From Oscarella lobularis (lineage: Eukaryota; Porifera; Homoscleromorpha; Homosclerophorida; Oscarellidae), in contig NC_089180.1 of assembly GCF_947507565.1 (NCBI RefSeq), forward strand, positions 806,001 through 870,000: a stretch of DNA of 64,000 bases, read 5' to 3'. The translations under genes were made by a program, and so were the position numbers. A model generated the notes under the pieces. That model was not told the DNA's origin. It saw nothing but the letters and a program-made list of their open reading frames with translations, and ran no database searches. This document shows positions 37,801 through 52,800 of this stretch, piece after piece; within the stretch, counting starts at the first letter, position 1; every line of letters starts with the position of its first letter.

Positions 37801-40800
37801 TCTCCTGTAATAAATTACAGCAAAATTAAGAGGGCTAACAAACGGGTATCTCCTGTAATAAACTACAGCGAAATTACAGGGGCTAGCTAACGGGTCTCTC
37901 CTGTAATAAATTACAGCGAAATTACCGGGGCTAACCAACGGGTCTCTCCTGTAATAAACTACAGCGAAATTAAAGAAGCTAGTCAACGGGTCTCTCATGT
38001 AATAAATTACAGCGAAATTACAGGAGCTAGCCAACGGGTCTCTCCTGTAATAAATTACAGCGAAAATACAGGGGCTAGCCAAAGGGTCTCTCCTGTAATA
38101 AATTACAGCGAAATTACAGGGGCTAGCCAACGAGTCTCTCACGTAATAAATTACAGCGAAATTAGAGAAGCTAGTCAACGGGTCTCTCATGTAATAAATT
38201 ACAGCGAAATTATAGGGGCTAGCAAACGGATCTCCTGTAATAAATTACAGCAAAATTACAGGAGGTTAGCCAACGGGTCTCTACTGTAATAAATTACAGC
38301 GAAATTACAGGGGATAGCCAACGCGTCTCTCCTGTAATAAACTACAGCAAAATTACAGGGGCTAGCAAACGGATCTCTCGTGTAATAAATTACAGCGAAA
38401 TTACAGGGGCTAGCAAATGGATCTCTCCTGTAATAAATTACAGCGAAAATACAGGGGCTAGGCAAAGGCTCTCTCCTGTAATAAATTACAGCGAAATTAA
38501 CGGGGCTAACCAACGGGTCTCTCGTGTAATAAACTACAGCGAAATTAGAGAAGCTAGTCAACGGGTCTCTCATGTAATAAATTACAGCGAAATTACAGGG
38601 GCTAGCCAACGGGTCTCTCCTGTAATAAATTACAGCGAAAATACAGGGGCTAGCCAAAGGGTCTCTCCTGTAATAAATTACAGCGAAATTACAGGGGCTA
38701 GCGAACGAGTCTCTCATGTAATAAATTCCAGCGAAATTACAGAAGCTAGTCAACGGGTCTCTCCTGTAATAAATTACAGCGAAATTACAGGGGCTAACCA
38801 ACGGGTCTCTCCTGTAATAAACTACAGCGAAATTACAGGGGCTAGCCAACGGGTCTCTCCTGTAATAAATTACAGCGAAATTACAGGGGGTTAGCCAACG
38901 GGTCTCTCCTGTAATAAATTACAGCGAAATTACAGGGGATAGCCAACGTGTTCTCTCCTGTAATAAACTACAGCGAAATTACAGGGGGTTAGCCAACGGG
39001 TTCTCTCCTGTAATAAATTACAGCGAAAATACAGGGGCTAACCAAGGGGTCTCTCCTGTAATAAATTACAGCGAAATTACAGGGGGTTAGCCAACAAGTC
39101 TCTCCTGTAATAAATTACAGCGAAATTACAGGGGCTAGCCAACGGGTCTCTCATGTAATAATTTACAGCGAAATTACAGGGGCTAGCCAAGGGGTCTCTC
39201 CTGAAATAAATCACAGCGAAAGTACAGCGGCTAGCCAACGAGTCTCTCATATAATAAATTACAGCGAAATTACAGAAGCTAGTCAACGGGTCTCTCCTGT
39301 AATAAATTAGAGCGAAATTAGAGAAGCTAGTCAACGGGTCTCTCATGTAATAAATTACAGCGAAATTACTGGGGCTAGAAAACGGGTCTCTCCTGTAATA
39401 AACTACAGCGAAATTACAGGGGCTAGCCAACGGGTCTCTCCTGTAGTAAATTAAAGCGAAATTACAGAGGCTAGCCAAAGGTTCTCTCCTGTAATAAATT
39501 ACAGCGAAATTACAGGGGATAGCCAACGGGTCTCTCCTGTAATAAATTACAGCGAAATTACTGGGGCTAGATAACGGGTCTCTCCTGTAATAAACTACAG
39601 CGAAATTATAGGGGCTAGCCAACGGGTCTCTCCTATAATAAATTACAGCGAAATTACAGGGGCTAGCCAACGGGTCTCTCCTGTAATAAATTACAGCGAA
39701 ATTACAGGGGCTAGCCAACGCGTCTCTCCTGTAATAATTTACAGCGAAATTACAGGGGCTAGCAAAGGGGTCTCTCCTGAAATAAATCACAGCGAAATTA
39801 CAGGGGCTAGCCAACGGGTCTCTCCTGTAATAAATTACAGCGAAATTAAAGGGGGTAGCCAACGGGTCTCTCCTGTAATTAAAGCGAAATTACAGGGAGT
39901 TAGCCAACGGGTCTCTCCTGTAATAAATTACAGCAAAATTACAGGGGCTAGCCAACGGGTCTCTTATGTAATAAATTACACCAACGGGTCTCTCCTGTAA
40001 TAAACTACAGCGAAATTACAGGGGGTTAGCCAACAAGTCTCTCCTGTAATAAATTACAGCGAAATTACAGGGGATAGCGAACAAGTCTCTCCTGTAATAA
40101 ATTACAGCAAAATTACAGAGGCTAGCAAACGGGTCTCTCCTGTAATAAATTACAGCGAAATTACAGGGGCTAGAAAACTGATCTCTCCTGTAATAAATTA
40201 CAGCGAAATTACAGGGGCTAGCAAACGGATCTCTCCTGTAATAAATTACAGCGAAATTACAGGGACTAGCAAACGGGTCTCTCCTGTAATAAATTACAGC
40301 AAAATTACAGAGGCTAGCAAACGGGTTTCTCCTGTAATAAATTACAGCGAAATTACAGGGGCTAGAAAACGGATCTCTCCTGTAATAAATTACAGCGAAA
40401 TTACAGGGGCTAGCCAAAGGGTCTCTCCAGTAATAAATTACAGCGAAATTAAAGGGGCTAGCCAACGGGTCTCTCCTGTAATAAATTACAGCGAAATTAG
40501 AGGAGGTTAGCAAACGGATCTCTCCTGTAATAAATTACAGCGAAATTACAGGGGCTAGCAAATGGATCTCTCCTGTAATAAATTACAGCGAAATTACAGG
40601 GGCTAGCCAACGGGTCTCTCCTGTAATAAATTACAGCGAAATTACAGGGGTTAGCCAACGGGTCTCTCCTGTAATAAATTACAGCAAAATTACAGGAGCT
40701 AGCCAACGGGTCTCTCCTGTAATAAATTACAGCGAAATTACAGGGGCTAGCCAACGGGTCTCTCCTGTAATAAATTACAGCGAAATTACAGGGGCTAGCC

Positions 40801-43800
40801 AACAAGTCTCTCCTGTAATAAACTACAGCAAAATTACAGGGGCTAGCAAACGGATCTCTCCTCTAATAAATTACAGCGAAATTACAGGGACTAGCCAACG
40901 GGTCTCTCCTGTAATAAATTACAGCGAAATTACAGAAGCTAGTCAACGGGTCTCTCCTGTAATAAATTAGAGCGAAATTAGAGAAGCTAGTCAACGGGTC
41001 TCTCATGTAATAAATTACAGCGAAATTACAGGGGCTAGCCAACGGGTCTCTCCTGTAGTAAATTAAAGCGAAATTACAGAGGCTAGCCAAAGGTTCTCTC
41101 CTGTAATAAATTACAGCGAAATTACAGAAGCTAGTCAACGGGTCTCTCCTGTAATAAATTAGAGCGAAATTAGAGAAGCTAGTCAACGAGTCTCTCATGT
41201 AATAAATTACAGCGAAATTACAGAAGCTAGTCAACGGGTCTCTCCTGTAATAAATTACAGCGAAATTAAAGGGGTTAGCGAACGAGTCTCTCCTGTAATA
41301 AATTAAAGCGAAATTACAGGAGGCTAGCAAAAGGGTCTCTCCTGTAATAAATTACAGCGAAATTACAGGGGATAGCCAACGGGTCTCTCCTGTAATAAAT
41401 TACAGCGAAATTACTGGGGCTAGATAACGGGTCTCTCCTGTAATAAACTACAGCGAAATTACAGGGGCTAGCCAACGGGTCTCTCCTATAATAAATTACA
41501 GCGAAATTACAGGGGCTAGCCAACGGGTCTCTCCTGTAATAAATTACAGCGAAATTACAGGGGCTAGCCAACGGGTCTCTCCTGTAATAATTTACAGCGA
41601 AATTACAGGGGCTAGCCAAGGGGTCTCTCCTGAAATAAATCACAGCGAAATTACAGGGGCTAGCCAACGGGTCTCTCCTGTAATAAATTAAAGCGAAATT
41701 ACAGGGAGTTAGCCAACGGGTCTCTCCTGTAATAAATTACAGCAAAATTACAGGGGCTACCCAACGGGTCTCTTATGTAATAAATTACACCAACAGGTCT
41801 CTCCTGTAATAAATTACAGCGAAATTACAGAGGATAGCGAACAAGTCTCTCCTGTAATAAATTACAGAAAAATTACAGAGGCTAGCAAACGGGTCTCTCC
41901 TGTAATAAATTACAGCGAAATTACAGGGGCTAGAAAACGGATCTCTCCTGTAATAAATTACAGCGAAATTACAGGGGCTAGCAAACGGATCTCTCCTGTA
42001 ATAAATTACAGCGAAATTACAGGGACTAGCAAACGGGTCTCTCCTGTAATAAATTACAGCATTATTACAGAGGCTAGCAAACGGGTTTCTCCTGTAATAA
42101 ATTACAGCGAAATTACAGGGGCTAGAAAACGGATCTCTCCTGTAATAAATTACAGCGAAATTACAGGGGCTAGCCAAAGGGTCTCTCCTGTAATAAATTA
42201 CAGCGAAATTAAAGAGGCTAGCCAACGGGTCTCTCCTGTAATAAATTACAGCGAAATTAGAGGAGGTTAGCAAACGGATCTCTCCTGTAATAAATTACAG
42301 CGAAATTACAGGGGCTAGCAAATGGATCTCTCCTGTAATAAATTACAGCGAAATTACAGGGGCTAGCCAACGGGTCTCTCCTGTAATAAATTACAGCGAA
42401 ATTACAGGGGTTAGCCAACGGGTCTCTCCTGTAATAAATTACAGCGAAATTACAGGAGCTAGCCAACGGGTCTCTCCTGTAATCAATTACAGCAAAATTA
42501 CAGGGGCTAGCCAAAGAGTCTCTCATGTAATAAATTAGAGCGAAATTAGAGAAGCTAGTCAACGGGTCTCTCATGTAATAAATTACAGCGAAATTACAGG
42601 AGCTAGCCAACGGGTCTCTCCTGTAATAAATTACAGCGAAATTACAGAAGCTAGTCAACGGGTCTCTCCTGTAATAAATTAGAGCGAAATTAGAGAAGCT
42701 AGTCAAAGGGTCTCTCATGTAACAAATTACAGCGAAATTACAGGGGCTAGCCAACGGGTCTCTCCTGTAGTAAATTAAAGCGAAATTACAGAGGCTAGCC
42801 AAAGGTTCTCTCCTGTAATAAATTACAGCGAAATGACAGAAGCTAGTCAACGGGTCTCTCCTGTAATAAATTAGAGCGAAATTAGAGAAGCTAGTCAACG
42901 AGTCTCTCATGTAATAAATTACAGCGAAATTACAGAAGCTAGTCAACGGGTCTCTCCTGTAATAAATTACAGCGAAATTAAAGGGGTTAGCGAACGAGTC
43001 TCTCCTGTAATAAATTAAAGCGAAATTAAAGGAGGCTAGCAAAAGGGTCTCTCCTGTAATAAATTACAGCGAAATTACAGGGGATAGCCAACGGGTCTCT
43101 CCTGTAATAAATTACAGCGAAATTACTGGGGCTAGATAACGGGTCTCTCCTGTAATAAACTACAGCGAAATTACAGGGGCTAGCCAACGGGTCTCTCCTA
43201 TAATAAATTACAGCGAAATTACAGGGGCTAGCCAACGGGTCTCTCCTGTAATAAATTACAGCGAAATTACAGGGGCTAGCCAACGGGTCTCTCCTGTAAT
43301 AATTTACAGCGAAATTACAGGGGCTAGCCAAGGGGTCTCTCCTGAAATAAATCACAGCGAAATTACAGGGGCTAGCCAACGGGTCTCTCCTGTAATAAAT
43401 TAAAGCGAAATTACAGGGGATAGCAAACGGGTCTCTCCTGTAATAAATGACGCGCGAAATTACAGGGGCTAGCCAAAGAGTCTCTCATGTAATAAATTAG
43501 AGCGAAATTAGAGAAGCTAGTCAACGGGTCTCTCATGTAATAAATTACAGCGAAATTACAGGGGCTAGCCAACGGGTCTCTCCTGTAGTAAATTAAAGCG
43601 AAATTACAGAGGCTAGCCAAAGGTTCTCTCCTGTAATAAATTACAGCGAAATTACAGGGGATAGCCAACGAGTCTCTCATGTAATAAATTACAGCGAAAT
43701 TACAGAAGCTAGTCAACGGGTCTCTCCTGTAATAAATTATAGCGAAATTACAGGGGCTGGCCAACGGGTCTCTCCTGTAATAAATTACAGCGAAATTACA

Positions 43801-46800
43801 GGGGCTGGCCAACGGGTCTCTCCTGTAATAAATTATAGCGAAATTACAGGGGGTTAGCGAACAAGTCTCTCCTGTAATAAATTACAACGAAATTACAGGG
43901 GCTAACCAACGCGTCTCTCCTGTAATAAATTACAGCGAAATTACAAGGGGTTAGCCAACGGGTCTCTCCTGTAATAAATTAAAGCGAAATTACAGAGGCT
44001 AGCCAACAAGTCTCTCCTGTAATAAACTACAGCAAAATTACAGGGGCTAGCAAACGGATCTCTCCTCTAATAAATTACAGCGAAATTACAGGGACTAGCC
44101 AACGGGTCTCTCCTGTAATAAATTACAGCGAAATTACAGGGGCTAGCTAACGGGTCTCTCCTGTAATAAATTAAAGCGAAATTACAGGGGCTAGCCAAAG
44201 AGTCTCTCATGTAATAAATTAGAGCGAAATTAGAGAAGCTAGTCAACGGGTCTCTCATGTAATAAATTACAGCGAAATTACAGGGGCTAGCCAACGGGTC
44301 TCTCCTGTAGTAAATTAAAGCGAAATTACAGAGGCTAGCCAAAGGTTCTCTCCTGTAATAAATTACAGCGAAATTACAGGGGATAGCCAACGAGTCTCTC
44401 ATGTAATAAATTACAGCGAAATTAAAGGGGTTAGCGAGCGAGTCTCTCCTGTAATAAATTAAAGCGAAATTAAAGGAGGCTAGCAAAAGGGTCTCTCCTG
44501 TAATAAATTACAGCGAAATTACAGGGGATAGCCAACGGGTCTCTCCTGTAATAAATTACAGCGAAATTACTGGGGCTAGATAACGTGTCTCTCCTGTAAT
44601 AAACTACAGCGAAATTACAGGGGCTAGCCAACGGGTCTCTCCTATAATAAATTACAGCGAAATTACAGGGGCTAGCCAACGGGTCTCTCCTGTAATAAAT
44701 TACAGCGAAATTACAGGGGCTAGCCAACGGGTCTCTCCTGTAATAATTTACAGCGAAATTACAGGGGCTAGCCAAGGGGTCTCTCCTGAAATAAATCACA
44801 GCGAAATTACAGGGGCTAGCCAACGGGTCTCTCCTGTAATAAATGCAAGCGAAATTACAGGGGATAGCAAACGGGTCTCTCCTGTAATAAATGACGCGCG
44901 AAATTACAGGGGCTAGCCAAAGAGTCTCTCATGTAATAAATTAGAGCGAAATTAGAGAAGCTAGTCAACGGGTCTCTCATGTAATAAATTACAGCGAAAT
45001 TACAGGGGCTAGCCAACGGGTCTCTCCTGTAGTAAATTAAAGCGAAATTACAGAGGCTAGCCAAAGGTTCTCTCCTGTAATAAATTACAGCGAAATTACA
45101 GGGGATAGCCAACGAGTCTCTCATGTAATAAATTACAGCGAAATTACAGAAGCTAGTCAACGGGTCTCTCCTGTAATAAATTATAGCGAAATTACAGGGG
45201 CTGGCCAACGGGTCTCTCCTGTAATAAATTACAGCGAAATTACAGGGGCTGGCCAACGGGTCTCTCCTGTAATAAATTATAGCGAAATTACAGGGGGTTA
45301 GCGAACAAGTCTCTCCTGTAATAAATTACAACGAAATTACAGGGGCTAACCAACGCGTCTCTCCTGTAATAAATTACAGCGAAATTACAAGGGGTTAGCC
45401 AACGGGTCTCTCCTGTAATAAATTAAAGCGAAATTACAGAGGCTAGCCAACAAGTCTCTCCTGTAATAAACTACAGCAAAATTACAGGGGCTAGCAAACG
45501 GATCTCTCCTCTAATAAATTACAGCGAAATTACAGGGACTAGCCAACGGGTCTCTCCTGTAATAAATTACAGCGAAATTACAGGGGCTAGCTAACGGGTC
45601 TCTCCTGTAATAAATTAAAGCGAAATTACAGGGGCTAGCAAATAGATCTCTCCTGTAATAAATTACAGCGAAAATACAGGGGCTAGCCAAAGGGTCTCTC
45701 CTGTAGTAAATTAAAGCGAAATTACAGGAGGTTAGCCAAAGGGTCTCTCCTGTAATAAATTACAGCGAAATTACAGGGGATAGCCAACGGGTCTCTCCTG
45801 TAATAAATTACAGCGAAATTACAGGGGCTAGCCAACGGGTCTCTCCTGTAATAAATTACAGCGAAATTACAGGGGCTAGCCAACGGGTCTCTCCTGTAAT
45901 AATTTACAGCGAAATTACAGGGGCTAGCCAAGGCGTCTCTCCTGTAATAAATTACAGCGAAATTACAGGGGGTTAGCCAACAAGTCTCTCCTGTAATAAA
46001 TTACAGCGAAATTAGAGGAGGTTAGCGAACGCGTCTCTCCAGTAGTAAACTACAGCGAAATTACAGGGACTAGCAAATGGATCTCTCCTGTAATAAATTA
46101 CAGCGAAATTACAGGGGCCAGCAAACGGATCTCTCCTGTAATAAATTAGAGCGAAATTAGAGAAGCTAGCCAACGGGTCTCTCCTGTAATAAATTACAGC
46201 AAAATTAAGAGGGCTAACAAACGGGTATCTCCTGTAATAAACTACAGAAAAATTACAGGGGCTCGCCAACGGGTCTCTCCTGTAATAAATTACAGCGAAA
46301 TTACAGGGGCTAGCTAACGGGTCTCTCCTGTAATAAACTACAGCAAAATTACAGGGGCTAGCCAACGGGTCTCTTATGTAATAAATTACAGCGAAATTAC
46401 AGAGGCTAGCCAACGGGTCTCTCCTGTAATAAATTACAACGAAATTAAGAGGGCTAACCAACAAGTCTCTCCTGTAATAAAGTACAGCGAAATTACAGGG
46501 GATAGCCAACGCATCTCTCCTGTAATAAACTACAGAAATTACAGGGGCTAGCCAACGGGTCTCTCCTGTAATAAATTACAGCGAAATTACAGAGGCTAGC
46601 CAAAGGTTCTCTCCTGTAATAAATTACAGCGAAATTACAGGGCTAACCAAACGGGTCTCGCCTGTAATAAATGACAGCGAAATTACAGGGGCTAGCTAAC
46701 GGGTCTCTCCTGTAATAAATGACAGCGAAATTACAGGGGCTAGAAAACGGATCTCTCCTGTAATAAATTACAGCGAAAATACAGGGGCTAGCCAACAAGT

Positions 46801-49800
46801 CTCTCCTGTAATAAATTACAGCGAAATTACAGAAGCTAGTCAACGGGTCTCTCCTGTAATAAATTAGAGCGAAATTAGAGAAGCTAGTCAACGGGTCTCT
46901 CATGTAATAAATTACAGCGAAATTACAGGGGCTAGCCAACGGGTCTCACCTGTAATAAATTACAGCGAAATTAAAGGGGGTAGCCAACGGGTCTCTCCTG
47001 TAGTAAATTAAAGCGAAATTAAAGAGGCTAGCCAAAGGTTCTCTCCTGTAATAAATTACAGCGAAATTACAGGGGATAGCCAACGGGTCTCTTCTGTAAT
47101 AAATTACAGCGAAATTACTGGGGCTAGATAACGGGTCTCTCCTGTAATAAACTACAGCGAAATTACAGGGGCTAGCCAACGGGTCTCTCCTATAATAAAT
47201 TACAGCGAAATTACAGGGGCTAGCCAACGGGTCTCTCCTGTAATAAATTACAGCGAAATTACAGGGGCTAGCCAACGGGTCTCTCATGTAATAATTTACA
47301 GCGAAATTACAGGGGCTAGCCAAGGGGTCTCTCCTGAAATAAATCACAGCGAAATTACAGCGGCTAGCCAACGAGTCTCTCATATAATAAATTACAGCGA
47401 AATTACAGGGGATAGCCAACGCGTCTCTCCTGTATTAAACTACAGCAAAATTACAGGGGCTAGCAAACGGATCTCTCCTGTAATAAATTACAGCGAAAAT
47501 ACAGGGGCTAGCCAAAGGGTCTCTCCTGTAATAAATTACAGCGAAATTACCGGGGCTAACCAACGGGTCTCTCCTGTAATAAACTACAGCGAAATTAAAG
47601 AAGCTAGTCAACGGGTCTCTCATGTAATAAATTACAGCGAAATTACAGGGGCTAGCCAACGGGTCTCTCCTGTAATAAATTACAGCGAAAATACAGGGGC
47701 TAGCCAAAGGGTCTCTCCTGTAATAAATTGCAGCGAAATTACAGGGGCTAGCCAACGAGTCTCTCACGTAATAAATTACAGCGAAATTAGAGAAGCTAGT
47801 CAACGGGTCTCTCATGTAATAAATTACAGCGAAATTATAGGGGCTAGCAAATGGATCTCCTGTAATAAATTACAGCGAAATTACAGGAGGTTAGCCAACG
47901 GGTCTCTACTGTAATAAATTACAGCGAAATTACAGGGGATAGCCAACGCGTCTCTCCTGTAATAAACTACAGCAAAATTACAGGGGCTAGCAAACGGATC
48001 TCTCCTGTAATAAATTACAGCGAAATTACAGGGGCTAGCAAATGGATCTCTCCTGTAATAAATTACAGCGAAAATACAGGGGCTAGGCAAAGGCTCTCTC
48101 CTGTAATAAATTACAGCGAAATTAACGGGGCTAACCAACGGGTCTCTCGTGTAATAAACTACAGCGAAATTAGAGAAGCTAGTCAACGGGTCTCTCATGT
48201 AATAAATTACAGCGAAATTACAGGGGCTAGCCAACGGGTCTCTCCTGTAATAAATTACAGCGAAAATACAGGGGCTAGCCAAAGGGTCTCTCCTGTAATA
48301 AATTACAGCGAAATTACAGGGGCTAGGCAACGAGTCTCTCATGTAATAAATTACAGCGAAATTACAGAAGCTAGTCAACGGGTCTCTCCTGTAATAAATT
48401 ACAGCGAAATTACAGGGGCTAACCAACGGGTCTCTCCTGTAATAAACTACAGCGAAATTACAGGGGCTAGCCAACGGGTCTCTCCTGTAATAAATTACAG
48501 CGAAATTACAGGGGGTTAGCCAACGGGTCTCTCCTGTAATAAATTACAGCGAAATTACAGGGGATAGCCAACGTGTTCTCTCCTGTAATAAACTACAGCG
48601 AAATTACAGGGGGTTAGCCAACGGGTTCTCTCCTGTAATAAATTACAGCGAAAATACAGGGGCTAACCAAGGGGTCTCTCCTGTAATAAATTACAGCGAA
48701 ATTACAGGGGGTTAGCCAACAAGTCTCTCCTGTAATAAATTCCAGCGAAATTACAAGGGATAGCCAACGCGTCTCTCCTGTAATAAACTACAGCAAAATT
48801 ACAGGGGCTAGCCAACGGGTCTCTTATGTAATAAATTACAGCGAAATTACAGAGGCTAGCCAACGGGTCTCTCCTGTAATAAATTACAGCGAAATTACAG
48901 GGGGTTAGCCAACAAGTCTCTCCTGTAATAAATTACAGCGAAATTACAGGGGATAGCCAACGCATCTCTCCTGTAATAAACTACAGAAATTACAGGGGCT
49001 AGCCAACGGGTCTCTCCTGTAATAAATTACAGCGAAATTACAGAGGCTAGCCAAAGGTTCTCTCCTGTAATAAATTACAGCGAAATTACAGGGGCTAACC
49101 AAACGGGTCTCGCCTGTAATAAATGACAGCGAAATTACAGGGGCTAGCTAACGGGTCTCTCCTGTAATAAATGACAGCGAAATTACAGGGGCTAGAAAAC
49201 GGATCTCTCCTGTAATAAATTACAGCGAAAATACAGGGGCTAGCCAACAAGTCTCTCCTGTAATAAATTACAGCGAAATTACAGAAGCTAGTCAACGGGT
49301 CTCTCCTGTAATAAATTAGAGCGAAATTAGAGAAGCTAGTCAACGGGTCTCTCATGTAATAAATTACAGCGAAATTACAGGGGCTAGCCAACGGGTCTCA
49401 CCTGTAATAAATTACAGCGAAATTAAATGGGGTAGCCAACGGGTCTCTCCTGTAGTAAATTAAAGCGAAATTAAAGAGGCTAGCCAAAGGTTCTCTCCTG
49501 TAATAAATTACAGCGAAATTACAGGGGATAGCCAACGGGTCTCTCCTGTAATAAATTACAGCGAAATTACTGGGGCTAGATAACGGGTCTCTCCTGTAAT
49601 AAACTACAGCGAAATTACAGGGGCTAGCCAAAGGGTCTCTCCTATAATAAATTACAGCGAAATTACAGGGGCTAGCCAACGGGTCTCTCCTGTAATAAAT
49701 TACAGCGAAATTACAGGGGCTAGCCAACGGGTCTCTCATGTAATAATTTACAGCGAAATTACAGGGGCTAGCCAAGGGGTCTCTCCAGAAATAAATCACA

Positions 49801-52800
49801 GCGAAATTACAGCGGCTAGCCAACGAGTCTCTCATATAATAAATAACAGCAAAATTACAGAAGCTAGTCAACGGGTCTCTCCTGTAATTAAAGCGAAATT
49901 ACAGGGAGTTAGCCAACGGGTCTCTCCTGTAATAAATTACAGCAAAATTACAGGGGCTAGCCAACGGGTCTCTTATGTAATAAATTACACCAACGGGTCT
50001 CTCCTGTAATAAACTACAGCGAAATTACAGGGGGTTAGCCAACAAGTCTCTCCTGTAATAAATTACAGCGAAATTACAGGGGATAGCGAACAAGTCTCTC
50101 CTGTAATAAATTACAGCAAAATTACAGAGGCTAGCAAACGGGTCTCTCCTGTAATAAATTACAGCGAAATTACAGGGGCTAGAAAACGGATCTCTCCTGT
50201 AATAAATTACAGCGAAATTACAGGGGCTAGCAAACGGATCTCTCCTGTAATAAATTACAGCGAAATTACAGGGACTAGCAAACAGGGTCTCTCCTGTAAT
50301 AAATTACAGCAAAATTACAGAGGCTAGCAAACGGGTTTCTCCTCTAATAAATTACAGCGAAATTACAGGGGCTAGAAAAGGGATCTCTCCTGTAATAAAT
50401 TACAGCGAAATTACAGGGGCTAGCCAAAGGGTCTCTCCAGTAATAAATTACAGCGAAATTAAAGGGGCTAGCCAACGGGTCTCTCCTGTAATAAATTACA
50501 GCGAAATTAGAGGAGGTTAGCAAACGGATCTCTCCTGTAATAAATTACAGCGAAATTACAGGGGCTAGCAAATGGATCTCTCCTGTAATAAATTACAGCG
50601 AAATTACAGGGGCTAGCCAACGGGTCTCTCCTGTAATAAATTACAGCGAAATTACAGGGGTTAGCCAACGGGTCTCTCCTGTAATAAATTACAGCAAAAT
50701 TACAGGAGCTAGCCAACGGGTCTCTGCTGTAATAAATTACAGCGAAATTACAGGAGCTAGCCAACGGGTCATTACAGCAAAATTACAGGGGCTAGCCAAA
50801 GAGTCTCTCATGTAATAAATTAGAGCGAAATTAGAGAAGCTAGTCAACGGGTCTCTCATGTAATAAATTACAGCGAAATTACAGGAGCTAGCCAACGGGT
50901 CTCTCCTGTAATAAATTACAGCGAAATTACAGAAGCTAGTCAACGGGTCTCTCCTGTAATAAATTAGAGCGAAATTAGAGAAGCTAGTCAACGGGTCTCT
51001 CATGTAATAAATTACAGCGAAATTACAGGGGCTAGCCAACGGGTCTCTCCTGTAGTAAATTAAAGCGAAATTACAGAGGCTAGGCAAAGGTTCTCTCCTG
51101 TAATAAATTACAGCGAAATTACAGAAGCTAGTCAACGGGTCTCTCCTGTAATAAATTAGAGCGAAATTAGAGAAGCTAGTCAACGAGTCTCTCATGTAAT
51201 AAATTACAGCGAAATTACAGAAGCTAGTCAACGGGTCTCTCCTGTAATAAATTACAGCGAAATTAAAGGGGTTAGCGAACGAGTCTCTCCTGTAATAAAT
51301 TAAAGCGAAATTACAGGAGGCTAGCAAAAGGGTCTCTCCTGTAATAAATTACAGCGAAATTACAGGGGATAGCCAACGGGTCTCTCCTGTAATAAATTAC
51401 AGCGAAATTACTGGGGCTAGATAACGGGTCTCTCCTGTAATAAACTACAGCGAAATTACAGGGGCTAGCCAACGGGTCTCTCCTATAATAAATTACAGCG
51501 AAATTACAGGGGCTAGCCAACGGGTCTCTCCTGTAATAAATCACAGCGAAATTACAGGGGCTAGCCAACGGGTCTCTCCTGTAATAAATTAAAGCGAAAT
51601 TACAGGGAGTTAGCCAACGGGTCTCTCCTGTAATAAATTACAGCAAAATTACAGGGGCTACCCAACGGGTCTCTTATGTAATAAATTACAGCGAAATTAC
51701 AGGGGGTTAGCCAACAAGTCTCTCCTGTAATAAATTACAGCGAAATTACAGAGGATAGCGAACAAGTCTCTCCTGTAATAAATTACAGCAAAATTACAGA
51801 GGCTAGCAAACGGGTCTCTCCTGTAATAAATTACAGCGAAATTACAGGGGCTAGAAAACGGATCTCTCCTGTAATAAATTACAGCGAAATTACAGGGGCT
51901 AGCCAAAGGGTCTCTCCTGTAATAAATTACAGCGAAATTAAAGGGGCTAGCCAACGGGTCTCTCCTGTATTAAATTACAGCGAAATTAGAGGAGGTTAGC
52001 AAACGGATCTCTCCTGTAATAAATTACAGCGAAATTACAGGGGCTAGCAAATGGATCTCTCCTGTAATAAATTACAGCGAAATTACAGGGGCTAGCCAAC
52101 GGGTCTCTCCTGTAATAAATTACAGCGAAATTACAGGGGTTAGCCAACGGGTCTCTCCTGTAATAAATTACAGCGAAATTACAGGAGCTAGCCAACGGGT
52201 CTCTCCTGTAATCAATTACAGCAAAATTACAGGGGCTAGCCAAAGAGTCTCTCATGTAATAAATTAGAGCGAAATTAGAGAAGCTAGCCAACGGGTCTCT
52301 CCTGTAGTAAATTAAAGCGAAATTACAGAGGCTAGCCAAAGGTTCTCTCCTGTAATAAATTACAGCGAAATGACAGAAGCTAGTCAACGGGTCTCTCCTG
52401 TAATAAATTAGAGCGAAATTAGAGAAGCTAGTCAACGAGTCTCTCATGTAATAAATTACAGCGAAATTACAGAAGCTAGTCAACGGGTCTCTCCTGTAAT
52501 AAATTACAGCGAAATTAAAGGGGTTAGCGAACGAGTCTCTCCTGTAATAAATTAAAGCGAAATTAAAGGAGGCTAGCAAAAGGGTCTCTCCTGTAATAAA
52601 TTACAGCGAAATTACAGGGGATAGCCAACGGGTCTCTCCTGTAATAAATTACAGCGAAATTACTGGGGCTAGATAACGGGTCTCTCCTGTAATAAACTAC
52701 AGCGAAATTACAGGGGCTAGCCAACGGGTCTCTCCTATAATAAATTACAGCGAAATTACAGGGGCTAGCCAACGGGTCTCTCCTGTAATAAATTACAGCG